A stretch of DNA of 64,000 bases from Taklimakanibacter sp049323275 (GCA_049323275.1 JBMOOM010000127.1:124001-188000); one strand, 5' to 3'; counted from the first letter of the stretch, positions 24,522 through 33,720 are shown. Notes: generated from the letters alone by a model not told the origin. A program made the numbers and translations.

Positions 24522-25796
24522 ATGAAGAAATGGCTTCTGGCCGCGGCATTGGCGACAGGTCTGTCGAGCCCCGCCTTTGCCGAAACCGTGAACATCCTGA
24601 TGGAAGGCGTTCCGGACACCGAATATGTGAAGACGCTGCTGCCCGAATTCACCAAGGAAAGCGGCATCGATGTCAATCTCGAAGTCGTCAACTATGCCGA
24701 GATGCATACCAAGCTGGTGCCGCAGCTGGTGGCGCCGACCGGCAGCTATTCCGCCATCGTCGTCGATTTCTACTGGGTCGGCGAATTCACCAAGGCCGGC
24801 TGGCTGCAGCCTCTCGATGAGCGCATCAAGGCCGACAATTTCGATACGTCCGTCTATGTGCCGAAGCTGATGGATCTCGTGGGCCGAGTAGACGGCACCA
24901 CCTACATGCTGCCCTTCTACAATTATGCGATGGGCCTGCTCTATCGCAAGGACCTGCTGGCCGACGAAAAGAACAAGACCGATTTCAAGGCCAAATACGG
25001 CTTCGATCTCGACGTGCCAAAGACCTGGGACGAATATCTCAAGCAGGTCGAGTTCTTCACCAAGGACGGCATCAATGGTGTGGTCAATCAGGGCCTGCGC
25101 CCCGATCCGATCGCCATGGAATGGTCGAACTATCTCTTCGCCAATGGCGGCGAATATCACGACGCCGACTGGAAGGCGACGCTCAACAACGAAGCGGGCG
25201 TCAAGGCGATCGAGCAGTATTCCACCAATGTCAACAAATACGGCCCCGTCGGCTCGGCGAGCTTCTCCTTCGACGAAGCCTTCAACGTGATGGCGCAGGG
25301 CAAGGCCTACAGCTACATCACCTACAACTTCTTCCGCGCCGCCACCGACGATCCGGCGAAATCCGCCGTGGTCGGCAAGGTCGAGATCATGCCGGTGCCG
25401 GGAACCGAAGCCGGCAAGGGCGGCAGCCTCAACGGCGCCTGGGGCTGGGCCATTCCGAAATCGAGCCCCAATGCCGACGCGGCCTGGAAGTTCATCAAAT
25501 GGGTGGAAAGCCCGGCCATCGCCAAGAAGCGCGCGCTGCAGGGCGGCTCGCCGACCCGCACCGACGTGTTCGACGATGCCGAGGTCAATGCCAAATATCC
25601 TTATGCCAAGGCATTGAAGGAAATGCTGCTGACCAGCCATAATTTCCCGGTCTTCACCTACACGCCGCAACTGGTCGAGGTGCTGGGCCGCGAATTGAGC
25701 CTCGCGGTCGCCGGCGAGAAGAAGCCGGCCGATGCGCTCGCCGCCATCGAGACCGAGATGACCGAGCTTGCCAAGAAGGACGGCAAAATCAAATAA
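24522..25796 (+). CDS. CUT1 ABC transporter periplasmic substrate-binding protein
   Basis: A 424-residue exported protein with a signal peptide (about residues 1-20, cut after AFA) and the family 1 solute-binding (MalE-like) fold: VNILMEGVPDTEYVKTLLPEFTKESGIDVNLEVVNY at the mature N-terminus, YMLPFYNYAMGLLYRKDLL in the hinge region, and a conserved GGSLNGAWGWAIPKSSPNADAAWKFIKW block. An AGGGAGG site precedes the ATG. The ligand is unknown; MalE-like proteins usually bind di- or oligosaccharides, polyols or glycerol phosphates. Stem-loops follow the stop codon. Confidence 0.9.
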   Translation: MKKWLLAAALATGLSSPAFAETVNILMEGVPDTEYVKTLLPEFTKESGIDVNLEVVNYAEMHTKLVPQLVAPTGSYSAIVVDFYWVGEFTKAGWLQPLDERIKADNFDTSVYVPKLMDLVGRVDGTTYMLPFYNYAMGLLYRKDLLADEKNKTDFKAKYGFDLDVPKTWDEYLKQVEFFTKDGINGVVNQGLRPDPIAMEWSNYLFANGGEYHDADWKATLNNEAGVKAIEQYSTNVNKYGPVGSASFSFDEAFNVMAQGKAYSYITYNFFRAATDDPAKSAVVGKVEIMPVPGTEAGKGGSLNGAWGWAIPKSSPNADAAWKFIKWVESPAIAKKRALQGGSPTRTDVFDDAEVNAKYPYAKALKEMLLTSHNFPVFTYTPQLVEVLGRELSLAVAGEKKPADALAAIETEMTELAKKDGKIK

Positions 25797-25858
25797 CAAG
25801 AAGAAACGGAGACTTCTTGCCTTCCCCCTCCCTCATGCCTCCCGCATGGCGGAGGGGG
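25797..25858 (+). repeat. Two stem-loops after the binding-protein gene
   Basis: CAAGAAG (25797-25803) pairs with CTTCTTG (25813-25819), and CCCCCTCC (25824-25831) pairs with GGAGGGGG (25851-25858). They begin at the base after the stop codon, within the 101-base gap before the next permease gene. Without a following U-run they look like mRNA-stabilising or attenuating structures rather than complete terminators. Confidence 0.55.
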
Positions 25859-25897
25859 AGCCTTCCTGATTGCTCTTTCCGGGACTAGCCCACTTTC

Positions 25898-26824
25898 ATG
25901 ACTCTGGCCGCCGACGATCGACGACTCAACGACCTGCCGCGCGCGGAGCAGACCGCGGTGGAGCGGCGCGACCGCATGTTCGGCTGGCTCATTGCCTCGC
26001 CGAGCCTGGGACTTCTTTTCGTCGTCATTCTCTTTCCGGTCTTCTGGGCGCTTTATACCAGCGTTCATGACTACACGCTGATCGCGCCCAATTTCGATAC
26101 TTTCAACGGCCTCGACAACTACGCCAAGGCCATCGGCGATCCGGAATTCCGCCACACGCTGTGGCTCACCGCCTTCTTCGTCGCCGCCGTCGTGCTGCTT
26201 GAATTCGCGCTGGGCTTCCTGGTCGCCCTGATGCTCAATACGGTCGAGCGCTTCAAGGCCGTCTATTACGCCATCCTGCTCTGCCCGCTTCTGATGAATC
26301 CGGTGATCGTCGGCCTCATCTGGCGCATGTTCCTGCATCCCTCACTCGGCATCGTGAACTACCTCCTGAGCCTCATCGGCATCGACCCGGTGAACTGGCT
26401 CGGCAGCACCAAGGTGGCGCTGTGGACGATCGTCATGGTCGATATCTGGCACCAGGTGTCCTTCATGATCGTGCTGCTGCTGGCCGGCCTGTCCGCGCTT
26501 CCGCGCGAGCCCTATGAGGCGGCGCGCGTCGACGGCGCCTCGGCGCTGCGGTCCTTCTGGCACATCACGCTGCCGCTGATGTGGCCGGTCATCGCCGTCA
26601 CCTTGCTGATCCGCCTCATCTTCGCGGTCAAGACCTATGACCTCGTCTATATCATGACGCGCGGCGGTCCCGGCGTCGCGACCGATCTCGTCAGCTACTT
26701 CATTTATCGCACCGCTTTCGTCGGCCTGAATATCGGCGAGGCCTCGGCGATGTCGGCCATATTGCTCGCCGTCATCCTCGGACTCACCGCCTGGCTCCAC
26801 CGCTATATGCGCTCGCTCACCTGA
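25898..26824 (+). CDS. CUT1 sugar-type ABC transporter permease, MalF-like
   Basis: A 308-residue inner-membrane permease: a cytoplasmic N-terminus of about 28 residues, six membrane segments beginning near residue 30, and the EAA loop (YEAARVDGASALRSFWHITLPLMWP) near residues 208-232. It forms the channel with the MalG-like permease encoded at 23666. It sits between the binding-protein and ATPase genes, 11 bases from the ATPase start. Confidence 0.9.
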   Translation: MTLAADDRRLNDLPRAEQTAVERRDRMFGWLIASPSLGLLFVVILFPVFWALYTSVHDYTLIAPNFDTFNGLDNYAKAIGDPEFRHTLWLTAFFVAAVVLLEFALGFLVALMLNTVERFKAVYYAILLCPLLMNPVIVGLIWRMFLHPSLGIVNYLLSLIGIDPVNWLGSTKVALWTIVMVDIWHQVSFMIVLLLAGLSALPREPYEAARVDGASALRSFWHITLPLMWPVIAVTLLIRLIFAVKTYDLVYIMTRGGPGVATDLVSYFIYRTAFVGLNIGEASAMSAILLAVILGLTAWLHRYMRSLT

Positions 26825-26835
26825 AGACACGGTCA

Positions 26836-27945
26836 ATGGCATCGATCTCGCTCACCAATCTCCACAAGTTCTACCCGAACGGCTATGCCGCGGTCCGCGA
26901 CGTCTCGCTCGACATCAAGGAGGGCGAGTTCATGATCCTGCTCGGGCCCTCGGGCTGCGGCAAATCCACGACCCTGCGCATGATCGCCGGTCTCGAGACC
27001 ATCTCGAAAGGCGATCTTCATATCGGCGGCGCCCGCATGAACGATGTCGACCCGGCCGACCGCGATATCGCCATCGTCTTCCAGAATTACGCGCTCTATC
27101 CGCATATGACGGTGATCGACAATCTGTCCTTCGGCCTGCGCCTGCGCGGCGTCGGGCGCTCCGTCATCGACCAGCGTGTCGCCAATATCGCCGACATGCT
27201 CGGCATCGCCGAGCTCCTGGCGCGCAAGCCGGCGCAACTGTCGGGCGGCCAGCGCCAGCGCGTGGCGCTCGGCCGCGCTTTGGTGCGCGAGCCCAAGGCG
27301 TTTCTGCTCGACGAGCCGCTGTCCAATCTCGACGCCAAATTGCGCAGCGCCATGCGCACCGAGCTCATCAAGCTCCATCGCACGCTCGGTACCACCATCG
27401 TCCATGTCACGCATGACCAGGTCGAGGCGATGACCATGGGCGAGCGCATCTGCATCATGAAAGACGGCGTCATCGTGCAGGTCGGCGCGCCGATGGAAGT
27501 CTACCGCAATCCGGTCAACACCTTCGTCGCCGGATTCCTGGCGAGCCCGCCGATGAATCTTTTGCGCGGCAGACTCGCTTCAGCGGGCCTCTCGATCGGC
27601 GACGTTGCGCTCGCTCTGCCGCCGGCGCTCGCTCACGCCTTTGCGAGTCATGCGGGACGCGAGGTGATCGCCGGCTTGCGGCCTGAGGATTTTCATCTGA
27701 AAGCGGATGCCGCGGCTGCGACGGCGCCGGTCGAAGTCAATGCCGTTACGACAGAAGTGCTCGGTCCGGAAGTGATTCTCGTCGCGACGATGGGCGGTGC
27801 GCAGGGGGCGGAGGTCCATATCCGCTGTCCGCGCGATTTCCGGGCGAAGCCCGGCGAAACCGTGTCCCTGTACTACGATGTGTCGCAGATTCAACTCTTT
27901 GACCTTGAGACAACATACGCGCTCAAGCGGCCTGTCCAAATTTGA
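26836..27945 (+). CDS. CUT1 ABC transporter ATP-binding protein, UgpC/MalK-like
   Basis: A 369-residue cytoplasmic ATPase: Walker A GPSGCGKST (about residue 36), signature LSGGQRQRVALGRALV, Walker B FLLDEPLSNLDAKLR, switch His in VTHDQVEAM, and a C-terminal TOBE-type regulatory domain from about 240. It energises the two permeases of this operon; such ATPases are sometimes shared between CUT1 systems, and two more are encoded in this window. It is last in the operon, 24 bases from a convergent small gene, with no recognisable terminator. Confidence 0.92.
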   Translation: MASISLTNLHKFYPNGYAAVRDVSLDIKEGEFMILLGPSGCGKSTTLRMIAGLETISKGDLHIGGARMNDVDPADRDIAIVFQNYALYPHMTVIDNLSFGLRLRGVGRSVIDQRVANIADMLGIAELLARKPAQLSGGQRQRVALGRALVREPKAFLLDEPLSNLDAKLRSAMRTELIKLHRTLGTTIVHVTHDQVEAMTMGERICIMKDGVIVQVGAPMEVYRNPVNTFVAGFLASPPMNLLRGRLASAGLSIGDVALALPPALAHAFASHAGREVIAGLRPEDFHLKADAAAATAPVEVNAVTTEVLGPEVILVATMGGAQGAEVHIRCPRDFRAKPGETVSLYYDVSQIQLFDLETTYALKRPVQI

Positions 27946-27969
27946 ATCATTTTTTCGCGGCGCGCTTCG

Positions 27970-28197
27970 TTACATCGCGCGCCACAGATAATAGATCGCC
28001 GCCCAGATCAGAAGGCCGATGATCACCGCGATGAGATAAGCACTTAGCGCGGAGCGCGGCTTGCCGCGCTCCTTCTCTTCAGCGATCAATTCTTCCGCTT
28101 TGCGCCGTGCATTTTCGCGTCTGTCGGTCATCGACTTGTCATAAGATGGTGATGCGCGTTTGTCCGCATCGCCTTTTTGTTCTGTGTCCTGCTGCAT
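27970..28197 (-). CDS. Small single-pass membrane protein, function unknown
   Basis: A 75-residue protein: a charged N-terminal two-thirds (TDRRENARRKAEELIAEEKERGKPR) and one C-terminal membrane segment (about residues 52-71, LIAVIIGLLIWAAIYYLW). It is probably tail-anchored, with the charged part in the cytoplasm. No strong Shine-Dalgarno site is seen; an internal ATG at residue 23 is an alternative start. I recognise no family. It is isolated between the convergent ABC operon and the divergent exopolysaccharide cluster, and its codon use matches the surroundings. Confidence 0.6.
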   Translation of the reverse strand: MQQDTEQKGDADKRASPSYDKSMTDRRENARRKAEELIAEEKERGKPRSALSAYLIAVIIGLLIWAAIYYLWRAM

Positions 28198-28469
28198 GTG
28201 ATGTCGTCGTCGTCGTTAAGATGGACCCGATCCCGCGATGATTCAAAGGCTTATAATTATTCCGTGTTCGGACTAACACTTGGTCAACATTTTACGCCAA
28301 AATTTTTTTACTGCGAGCTAATTGTTGCCACCTTCTTAGGCAAAAAGAACAACCGTTGTGCAGCGCGGGAATTTTTCTGCTGCACATGCGTCTTCGCGCT
28401 TGCAAAATCGGGCAGGCTCGGCATTAATCCTCGTGGGCGGCAACCCAATGAAAGCGAATGGAGGAGTCC
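28198..28469 (+). promoter_or_regulatory. AT-rich upstream region of the exopolysaccharide cluster
   Basis: A 272-base gene-free region, clearly richer in A and T than its surroundings, especially 28236-28350. It contains an eight-base perfect inverted repeat, TGTGCAGC (28357-28364) and GCTGCACA (28379-28386), with a 14-base loop. A weak promoter candidate is TTGCAA (28400-28405), an 18-base spacer and TTAATC (28424-28429). A GGAGGAG site precedes the first gene. AT-rich leaders of this kind are typical targets of Ros/MucR-type regulators of exopolysaccharide genes, which is inference here. Confidence 0.4.
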
Positions 28470-29174
28470 ATGGACTTTCGTGTGAGGCCAAATTCAGCCG
28501 CTCGCGGCGAATTGTTTGCACACGCCGAGACGGCGTCCGCGTTTCCGGGCTTCGACACTTCACTGCTGACCAAGTCGATGCTGATCAATCGATCCGTCGT
28601 GAAACGATGGCTCGATGTGCTGATCGCCTCGCTTGCTCTCCTTGTCCTGGCCCCCGTCGGCCTTCTTGTTGCGCTGGCAATCAAGATCGAATCGCCGGGG
28701 CCGGTATTGTTCTGGCAACAGCGCTATGGCCGGAACCGCTCGTCCTTTTACATCTGCAAATTCCGCAGCATGACGGTGACGGAGTCGAAGGGGGATTTCA
28801 CGCAGGCGAGCCGGAATGACGTGCGAGTCACCCGGATAGGCCGCTTCCTGCGCCGCACGAGTCTCGACGAGCTGCCGCAGCTCTACAATGTCCTGCGCGG
28901 CGAGATGTCCCTGGTGGGACCCAGGCCGCATGCGATCGCGATGGACGACGCCTTCGCGCAGGTCATCAGCAATTTCGCCGACCGGCATCTGGTGCGGCCG
29001 GGACTGACCGGCCTGGCGCAGGTCTCGGGCTTTCGCGGACCGACGGAGGCCCTGGAGCAGATCGAATACAGGGTGCACCACGACCGCCTCTATATCAGGA
29101 AGTGGTCGGTTCTTCTCGACATGAAGATCCTGGTCCGCACCGTCTTTGCATTGACCGGACCCAACGCCGTCTAG
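28470..29174 (+). CDS. Initiating sugar transferase (undecaprenyl-phosphate phosphoglycosyl transferase)
   Basis: A 234-residue polyprenol-phosphate hexose-1-phosphate transferase of the short WbaP/ExoY/PssA type. It moves a sugar-1-phosphate from a nucleotide sugar to undecaprenyl phosphate, starting repeat-unit assembly at the inner membrane. One membrane segment lies at about residues 45-70, followed by KFRSM and the catalytic RRTSLDELPQLYNVLRGEMSLVGPRP block, then RPGLTGLAQVSGFRG. I chose the ATG at 28470, five bases after GGAGG, over an in-frame ATG at 28458. It is the first gene of the cluster. The N-terminal sensing and membrane domain of the long WcaJ-type enzymes is absent. Confidence 0.92.
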   Translation: MDFRVRPNSAARGELFAHAETASAFPGFDTSLLTKSMLINRSVVKRWLDVLIASLALLVLAPVGLLVALAIKIESPGPVLFWQQRYGRNRSSFYICKFRSMTVTESKGDFTQASRNDVRVTRIGRFLRRTSLDELPQLYNVLRGEMSLVGPRPHAIAMDDAFAQVISNFADRHLVRPGLTGLAQVSGFRGPTEALEQIEYRVHHDRLYIRKWSVLLDMKILVRTVFALTGPNAV

Positions 29175-29264
29175 GCTCGTTCCTTCCGCAGCGAAAACGC
29201 GGACAACTCGAAAAAGCGAAACGGATCTGTCGACGGAAGTCGACCCGACACGAAAGGACATCGG

Positions 29265-30608
29265 ATGAATATTGCCATGATCGGATCGAGCTATGTAGGG
29301 CTTGTGTCCGGCGTCTGCCTGGCCGATTTCGGCCACCGGGTCGTGTGCGTCGACAAGGATGAGGCGAAGATCGACGCGCTGCGCCAGGGCCGCATTCCGA
29401 TCTATGAGCCGGGTCTCGATCAGGTCGTCGCCGACAATGTCAAGGCGGGCCGTCTCTCCTTCACCAACAGCCTCAAGGAAGGTGTCGCCAAGGCCGATGT
29501 CATTTTCGTCGCCGTCGGAACGCCGTCGCGGCGCGGCGACGGCCATGCCGATATGAGCTTCGTCGAGGCCGCGGCGCGCGAGCTCGGCGAGGCGGTGCGG
29601 CCCGAAACCGTCATCGTCATCAAGTCGACCGTGCCGGTCGGCACCTCCGACAAGGTCGAGCACATCCTCCGCACGCTCAATCCGGCGCTCGACGTTTCGG
29701 TCGCCTCCAATCCGGAATTCCTGCGCGAGGGCTCGGCCATCGCCGACTTCAAGCGTCCCGACCGCATCATCGTCGGCGTCAATGACGAGCGCGGCCGCGC
29801 CGCGCTGAGCGAAGTCTATCGCCCGCTTTATCTCAACCGCTCGCCCTTGCTGTTCACCTCGCGGCGCACTGCCGAGCTCACCAAATATGCGGCCAATGCC
29901 TTCCTCGCCATGAAGGTCACCTTCATCAACGAGATCGCCGATCTTTGCGAGAAGGCCGGCGCCGACGTGCAGGACGTGGCGCGCGGCATCGGTCTCGACA
30001 ATCGCATCGGCGCCAAGTTCCTGCATGCGGGGCCGGGCTATGGCGGCTCGTGCTTTCCCAAGGATACCTCCGCGCTCATCCGCATCGCCCAGGATTTCGA
30101 ATCGCCCATGCGGCTGATCGAGGCGACGGTCGCGGTCAACGACACCAGACGGCGCGCCATGGCCCGCAAGATCGCGGCGGCCGTGGGCGGCGAGCTGCGC
30201 GACCGCACCGTGGCGCTGCTCGGCGTCACCTTCAAGCCCAATACCGACGATATCCGCGAGGCCCCGGCGCTGGCGATCATCCAGGCCCTGCAGGATGCGG
30301 GCGCCCGGATCCGGCTCTATGACCCGGCCGGCATGGATGCGGCCCGCGCCCAGCTCGACGGGGTCGCTTTCGGGACGAGCCCCTATGAGATCGCCGAAGG
30401 CGCCGATGTCCTGGTGATCGTGACCGAATGGGAGGAGTTCCGCGCCCTCGACTTCGACGCGCTCAAGCAGGTCATGAAGTCGCCCTGCCTGGTCGATCTG
30501 CGCAATGTCTATCGCCGTGAGGATATGACGCGGCACGGCTTCCGCTATTTCAGCGTCGGCCGTCCCGATCATGACATCCCGCTCAGCTTCGTCGAAGCGG
30601 CGGAATGA
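29265..30608 (+). CDS. ugd: UDP-glucose 6-dehydrogenase
   Basis: A 447-residue cytoplasmic enzyme oxidising UDP-glucose to UDP-glucuronate with two NAD+. The N-terminal NAD fold (MIGSSYVGLVSGVCLADFGH), the central dimer domain (TKYAANAFLAMKVTFINEIADL) and the catalytic Cys263 in GGSCFPKDT are all present. It implies uronic acid, or a sugar derived from UDP-glucuronate, in the polymer. No decarboxylase or epimerase for UDP-glucuronate is in the window. It follows the initiating transferase after 90 bases. Confidence 0.95.
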   Translation: MNIAMIGSSYVGLVSGVCLADFGHRVVCVDKDEAKIDALRQGRIPIYEPGLDQVVADNVKAGRLSFTNSLKEGVAKADVIFVAVGTPSRRGDGHADMSFVEAAARELGEAVRPETVIVIKSTVPVGTSDKVEHILRTLNPALDVSVASNPEFLREGSAIADFKRPDRIIVGVNDERGRAALSEVYRPLYLNRSPLLFTSRRTAELTKYAANAFLAMKVTFINEIADLCEKAGADVQDVARGIGLDNRIGAKFLHAGPGYGGSCFPKDTSALIRIAQDFESPMRLIEATVAVNDTRRRAMARKIAAAVGGELRDRTVALLGVTFKPNTDDIREAPALAIIQALQDAGARIRLYDPAGMDAARAQLDGVAFGTSPYEIAEGADVLVIVTEWEEFRALDFDALKQVMKSPCLVDLRNVYRREDMTRHGFRYFSVGRPDHDIPLSFVEAAE

Positions 30609-30628
30609 GGTTTAAAGAGAGGACCGAC

Positions 30629-31861
30629 ATGTCGTTGTCACTTCCGCTGCCGGCCCGCAAGGACAGGCCGCCGCATTGCGTCATCATCGTCGAAAACCTG
30701 CCCGTGCCCTTCGACCGCCGGGTCTGGCAGGAGGCCAATGCGCTGAAGGAGGCGGGATGGGACGTTTCCGTCATCTGCCCGAAGAACGAGCAGCATCCGG
30801 CGAGCTATGAGCAGATCAACGGCATCGCCATACATCGGCATGCCCTGCCGCTCGAGGCGCGCGGCAAGCTCGGCTTCATCTTCGAATATGCCTGCGCCTT
30901 GTTCCACGAGGCGCGCCTGCTGGCCAAGATCGCACTGACCCGTGGCTTCGACGTGGTGCAGGGCTGCAATCCGCCCGATCTCATCTTCCTGGTCGCCGGT
31001 CCCTACAAGCTCTTCGGCAAGAAATATGTCTTCGATCATCACGATCTGTGTCCCGAGCTCTATGCCGCGAAATATGAGCGGCATGGCTTCTTTCACCGGC
31101 TGCTGCTTCTGGCCGAGAAGGCTACCTTCAGGACGGCCGACCGGGTGATCTCGGCCAACGACACCTATCGCGACATCGCGATTGCGCGCGGAGGCAAGGA
31201 TCCCGGCGATGTCACCACCGTCTACAGCGTGCCCGACCGCCAGAAACTGCGCCGCGTCGCGCCGGATGCGGCGCTCAAAGCGGGCGCGCAGGTGATCCTC
31301 GGCTATGTCGGCATCATCGCCGATCAGGACGGCGTCGATCATCTGGTCCGCATGATGCATCACCTGGTGCGGGAGGAGGGGCGGCAAGGCGTGCGCGCCG
31401 TGGTGGTCGGCGACGGGCCGGCGCTCGCTTCCGTGCAGGAGCTCGCCCGCTCGCTCGGGGTGGCGGAGCAGGTGGTCTTCACCGGCTATCTGCGCGGCGA
31501 CAAGCTGCTGGCGGCGCTGAGCAGCTTCGATATCGGGATCATCCCCGACCCGGTGAACGAGTACAATGACAAGATCAGCATGAACAAGGTGTTCGAATAT
31601 TCGGCCCTTGGCATTCCGTCCGTTTCCTACGATCTGAGCGAGACGCGCCGGCTTCTGGGCGATGCCGGCAGCTTTGCCGGGGATGCGACGCCGCGCGGCC
31701 TCGCCGCGGCGGTGCTGCCGCTGATCGACGACGAACAACACCGCCGCGCCATGGGCGCCAGAGCGGGCAAGCTCGCCGAAGAGAAGTTCAACTGGTCGAC
31801 CGAGGCGGAGAAATATGTCGCCGCCTATGCGGATCTGGTGCGCGCGAGGGCCTACGCATGA
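30629..31861 (+). CDS. Glycosyltransferase family 4 protein
   Basis: A 410-residue GT-B fold transferase. The N-terminal domain carries PFDRRVWQEANALKEAGWDVSVICP, and the C-terminal nucleotide-sugar domain carries VVVGDGPALASVQELARSLGV and the retaining GT4 motif around NKVFEYSALGIPSVSYD. It should add one sugar of the repeat unit from a nucleotide donor on the cytoplasmic face. I chose the ATG at 30629 because GAGAGGA lies six bases upstream; an ATG at 30605 overlapping the ugd stop is possible. It overlaps the next gene by four bases. Confidence 0.9.
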   Translation: MSLSLPLPARKDRPPHCVIIVENLPVPFDRRVWQEANALKEAGWDVSVICPKNEQHPASYEQINGIAIHRHALPLEARGKLGFIFEYACALFHEARLLAKIALTRGFDVVQGCNPPDLIFLVAGPYKLFGKKYVFDHHDLCPELYAAKYERHGFFHRLLLLAEKATFRTADRVISANDTYRDIAIARGGKDPGDVTTVYSVPDRQKLRRVAPDAALKAGAQVILGYVGIIADQDGVDHLVRMMHHLVREEGRQGVRAVVVGDGPALASVQELARSLGVAEQVVFTGYLRGDKLLAALSSFDIGIIPDPVNEYNDKISMNKVFEYSALGIPSVSYDLSETRRLLGDAGSFAGDATPRGLAAAVLPLIDDEQHRRAMGARAGKLAEEKFNWSTEAEKYVAAYADLVRARAYA

Positions 31862-32607
31862 GGTGGAGCCGCTCGATCGCCTTCTTGCCGGTCCTGCTCC
31901 TGGGAGCCTGGGCCGGCACGGCGGTAGCCGCCGAGGATAGATGCGCCGGCGCCTTGCCCGAGCGTGTGCTGCCCATGTCGGAAGCGAAGATCACGCAGTT
32001 CGGGACCTTGCAGAAGCTGCCGCCCTTGCCGCTCCAGGCCGGCGAATATGTGCTGACCTTCGATGACGGGCCGAGCTTCACGACCACGCCCAAGATCCTG
32101 AGCGAACTCCACGATGCCTGCGTCCATGCGACCTTCTTCATGGTCGGCCAGCGCGCCGCGCAGCATCCCTTCATCGCACGGCTCGTCAAGGCGCTGGGCC
32201 ATTCGATCGGCACCCACACCTATTCGCATGTCAAGCTGAAGGATCTGCCGCTCGGCGAGGCGACCGAGCAGATCAAGAAGGGCATCAAGGCCGTCGAATG
32301 GGCCGTCTATGGCAACCGCATGACTCCGGTGCGGTTCTTCCGCTTCCCGGAAAATGCCGGCACGCCCGACCTGCTGGAGCTGGCGGCGCGCCTCGACCTG
32401 ATCGTGGCGAGCTACGACATCAGCCCGGAGGATTGGCGCAACCATCCGCCGGCCGAGACCTTGCGGCGCCTCAGGCAGCGCCTCAACGCCAATGACCGCG
32501 GCGTCATCGTCATGCATGACATCCAGACCAACACGGTGCCGCTCGTGCCCATGGTGATCGAGGAGCTCAAATCGCGCAACGCCAAGATCGTTCATCTGGT
32601 GGAGTGA
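31858..32607 (+). CDS. Polysaccharide deacetylase (NodB homology, CE4), exported
   Basis: A 249-residue protein with a signal peptide (about residues 1-24, AVAA) and a CE4 domain: TFDDGPS (motif 1, metal and base Asp pair), GTHTYSHVKL (motif 2, metal His pair) and RFFRFPEN (motif 3). CE4 enzymes remove N- or O-acetyl groups from glycans; in this setting the substrate is probably the exported polymer or a lipid-linked intermediate. The late motif HDIQTN supplies the usual histidine. It is coupled to the preceding transferase by an ATGA overlap. Confidence 0.88.
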   Translation: MRWSRSIAFLPVLLLGAWAGTAVAAEDRCAGALPERVLPMSEAKITQFGTLQKLPPLPLQAGEYVLTFDDGPSFTTTPKILSELHDACVHATFFMVGQRAAQHPFIARLVKALGHSIGTHTYSHVKLKDLPLGEATEQIKKGIKAVEWAVYGNRMTPVRFFRFPENAGTPDLLELAARLDLIVASYDISPEDWRNHPPAETLRRLRQRLNANDRGVIVMHDIQTNTVPLVPMVIEELKSRNAKIVHLVE

Positions 32608-32610
32608 TCA

Positions 32611-33720
32611 TTGACCGAAAACACGCCGAAAGTGCCGCATGCCGTGGTGATGGACGAGCTCAAGCAGAAGCTCGACCTCGTCCGTGATGTCGTTCCGCTG
32701 AGCCGGCCGGTCGTCTTTCTCGACTATCCGATGCATGGCAATGTCGGGGATCTCCTGATCCATGCCGGCACCGACCGGTTCTTCGCGGCGAACGGCTATG
32801 AGGTGATCGGCCGCTTCAGCATTCACGAATTCTGCCTGACCCATCGCCCGGACCGGCCGATCGCCTATTTCAAGCCCTCGGTCAGCCGGCTCGATGCCCT
32901 GGTCAGGCGCGGCGTCACCATCGTCTTCCAGGGCGGCGGCAATCTGGGTGATCTCTATCGCGACCATCAGATGTTCCGCGAGCTGGTGATCGCGCGCTAT
33001 CCCGACACGCCGATCGTCATCCTGCCGCAGTCCATCCATTTCCAGGCGGCTGAGGGACGTCAGGCGACGGCCAAGGCCTTCGGCGCCCATCGCCAGCTTT
33101 ACGTCTTTGCGCGCGACCGCGAATCCTTGAGCTTCCTGCGCGAGGAATGCGGCAATCCGGCCTCCCTCATGCCCGACATGGCGCATGCTCTGTGGGGCAG
33201 CCTGCCGCGCCAGGACGGCAGCAAGACCACCACGCTGAATTTCCGCCGCCGCGACAAGGAGGCGAAGCTCAGCCCCGACGAGCCGGCGGAGACCTTCGAC
33301 TGGGACGACGTCACATCGCCCGCCGACCGCTTCACCATTCGCCTGCTGCGCAAGATGCAGTCGCTCGATCTGCCGACCCGCTATGTGGTCCCGAACCATG
33401 TTCTGTGGGACGGCTTCCGCGATCGGCTGCTGCGCCGTTCCGTCGCTCGCGTCGGCCAGTATGGCAGCCTCGTCACTGACCGGCTGCATGGAATGATCCT
33501 GGGCGCTCTCCTCGATATGCCCGTCATCAGCGAGGACAACAGCTACGGCAAGGTCAGCCGCTATTACACGGAGTGGTTCGCCGCCTCCGACCGTATCGAG
33601 CATCGTGCGCAGCGTACGACGCCACCGGCGCCGTCAGTATCGAGATCGCCGGCATCAGCTGGCGCGAGGGACAGCTCTCGTGCCGAGAACACAGGAGCTT
33701 TGAGGGAATATGGGGTCTGA
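32611..33720 (+). CDS. Polysaccharide pyruvyl transferase family protein, ExoV-like
   Basis: A 369-residue protein of the PS_pyruv_trans family, which adds pyruvate ketals from phosphoenolpyruvate to exopolysaccharide sugars, as ExoV does for succinoglycan. Visible blocks include YPMHGNVGDLLIHAGTDRFF, VFQGGGNLGDLY, ILPQSIHFQ, MPDMAHALW and the C-terminal SLVTDRLHGMILGALLDMP. The start is a TTG with GGAG upstream; the next in-frame ATG is 39 bases on and would remove little. The last 30 residues are low-complexity and not family-like. The next gene begins within its 3' end. Confidence 0.88.
   Translation: MTENTPKVPHAVVMDELKQKLDLVRDVVPLSRPVVFLDYPMHGNVGDLLIHAGTDRFFAANGYEVIGRFSIHEFCLTHRPDRPIAYFKPSVSRLDALVRRGVTIVFQGGGNLGDLYRDHQMFRELVIARYPDTPIVILPQSIHFQAAEGRQATAKAFGAHRQLYVFARDRESLSFLREECGNPASLMPDMAHALWGSLPRQDGSKTTTLNFRRRDKEAKLSPDEPAETFDWDDVTSPADRFTIRLLRKMQSLDLPTRYVVPNHVLWDGFRDRLLRRSVARVGQYGSLVTDRLHGMILGALLDMPVISEDNSYGKVSRYYTEWFAASDRIEHRAQRTTPPAPSVSRSPASAGARDSSRAENTGALREYGV

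Noticed and set aside
27959..27983. GGCGCGC / GCGCGCC hairpin as a terminator between the ABC operon and the small gene
   Set aside because: The T-run lies on the wrong side for the rightward transcript, and the leftward transcript has an A-run after the stem; it also overlaps the small gene's 3' end.
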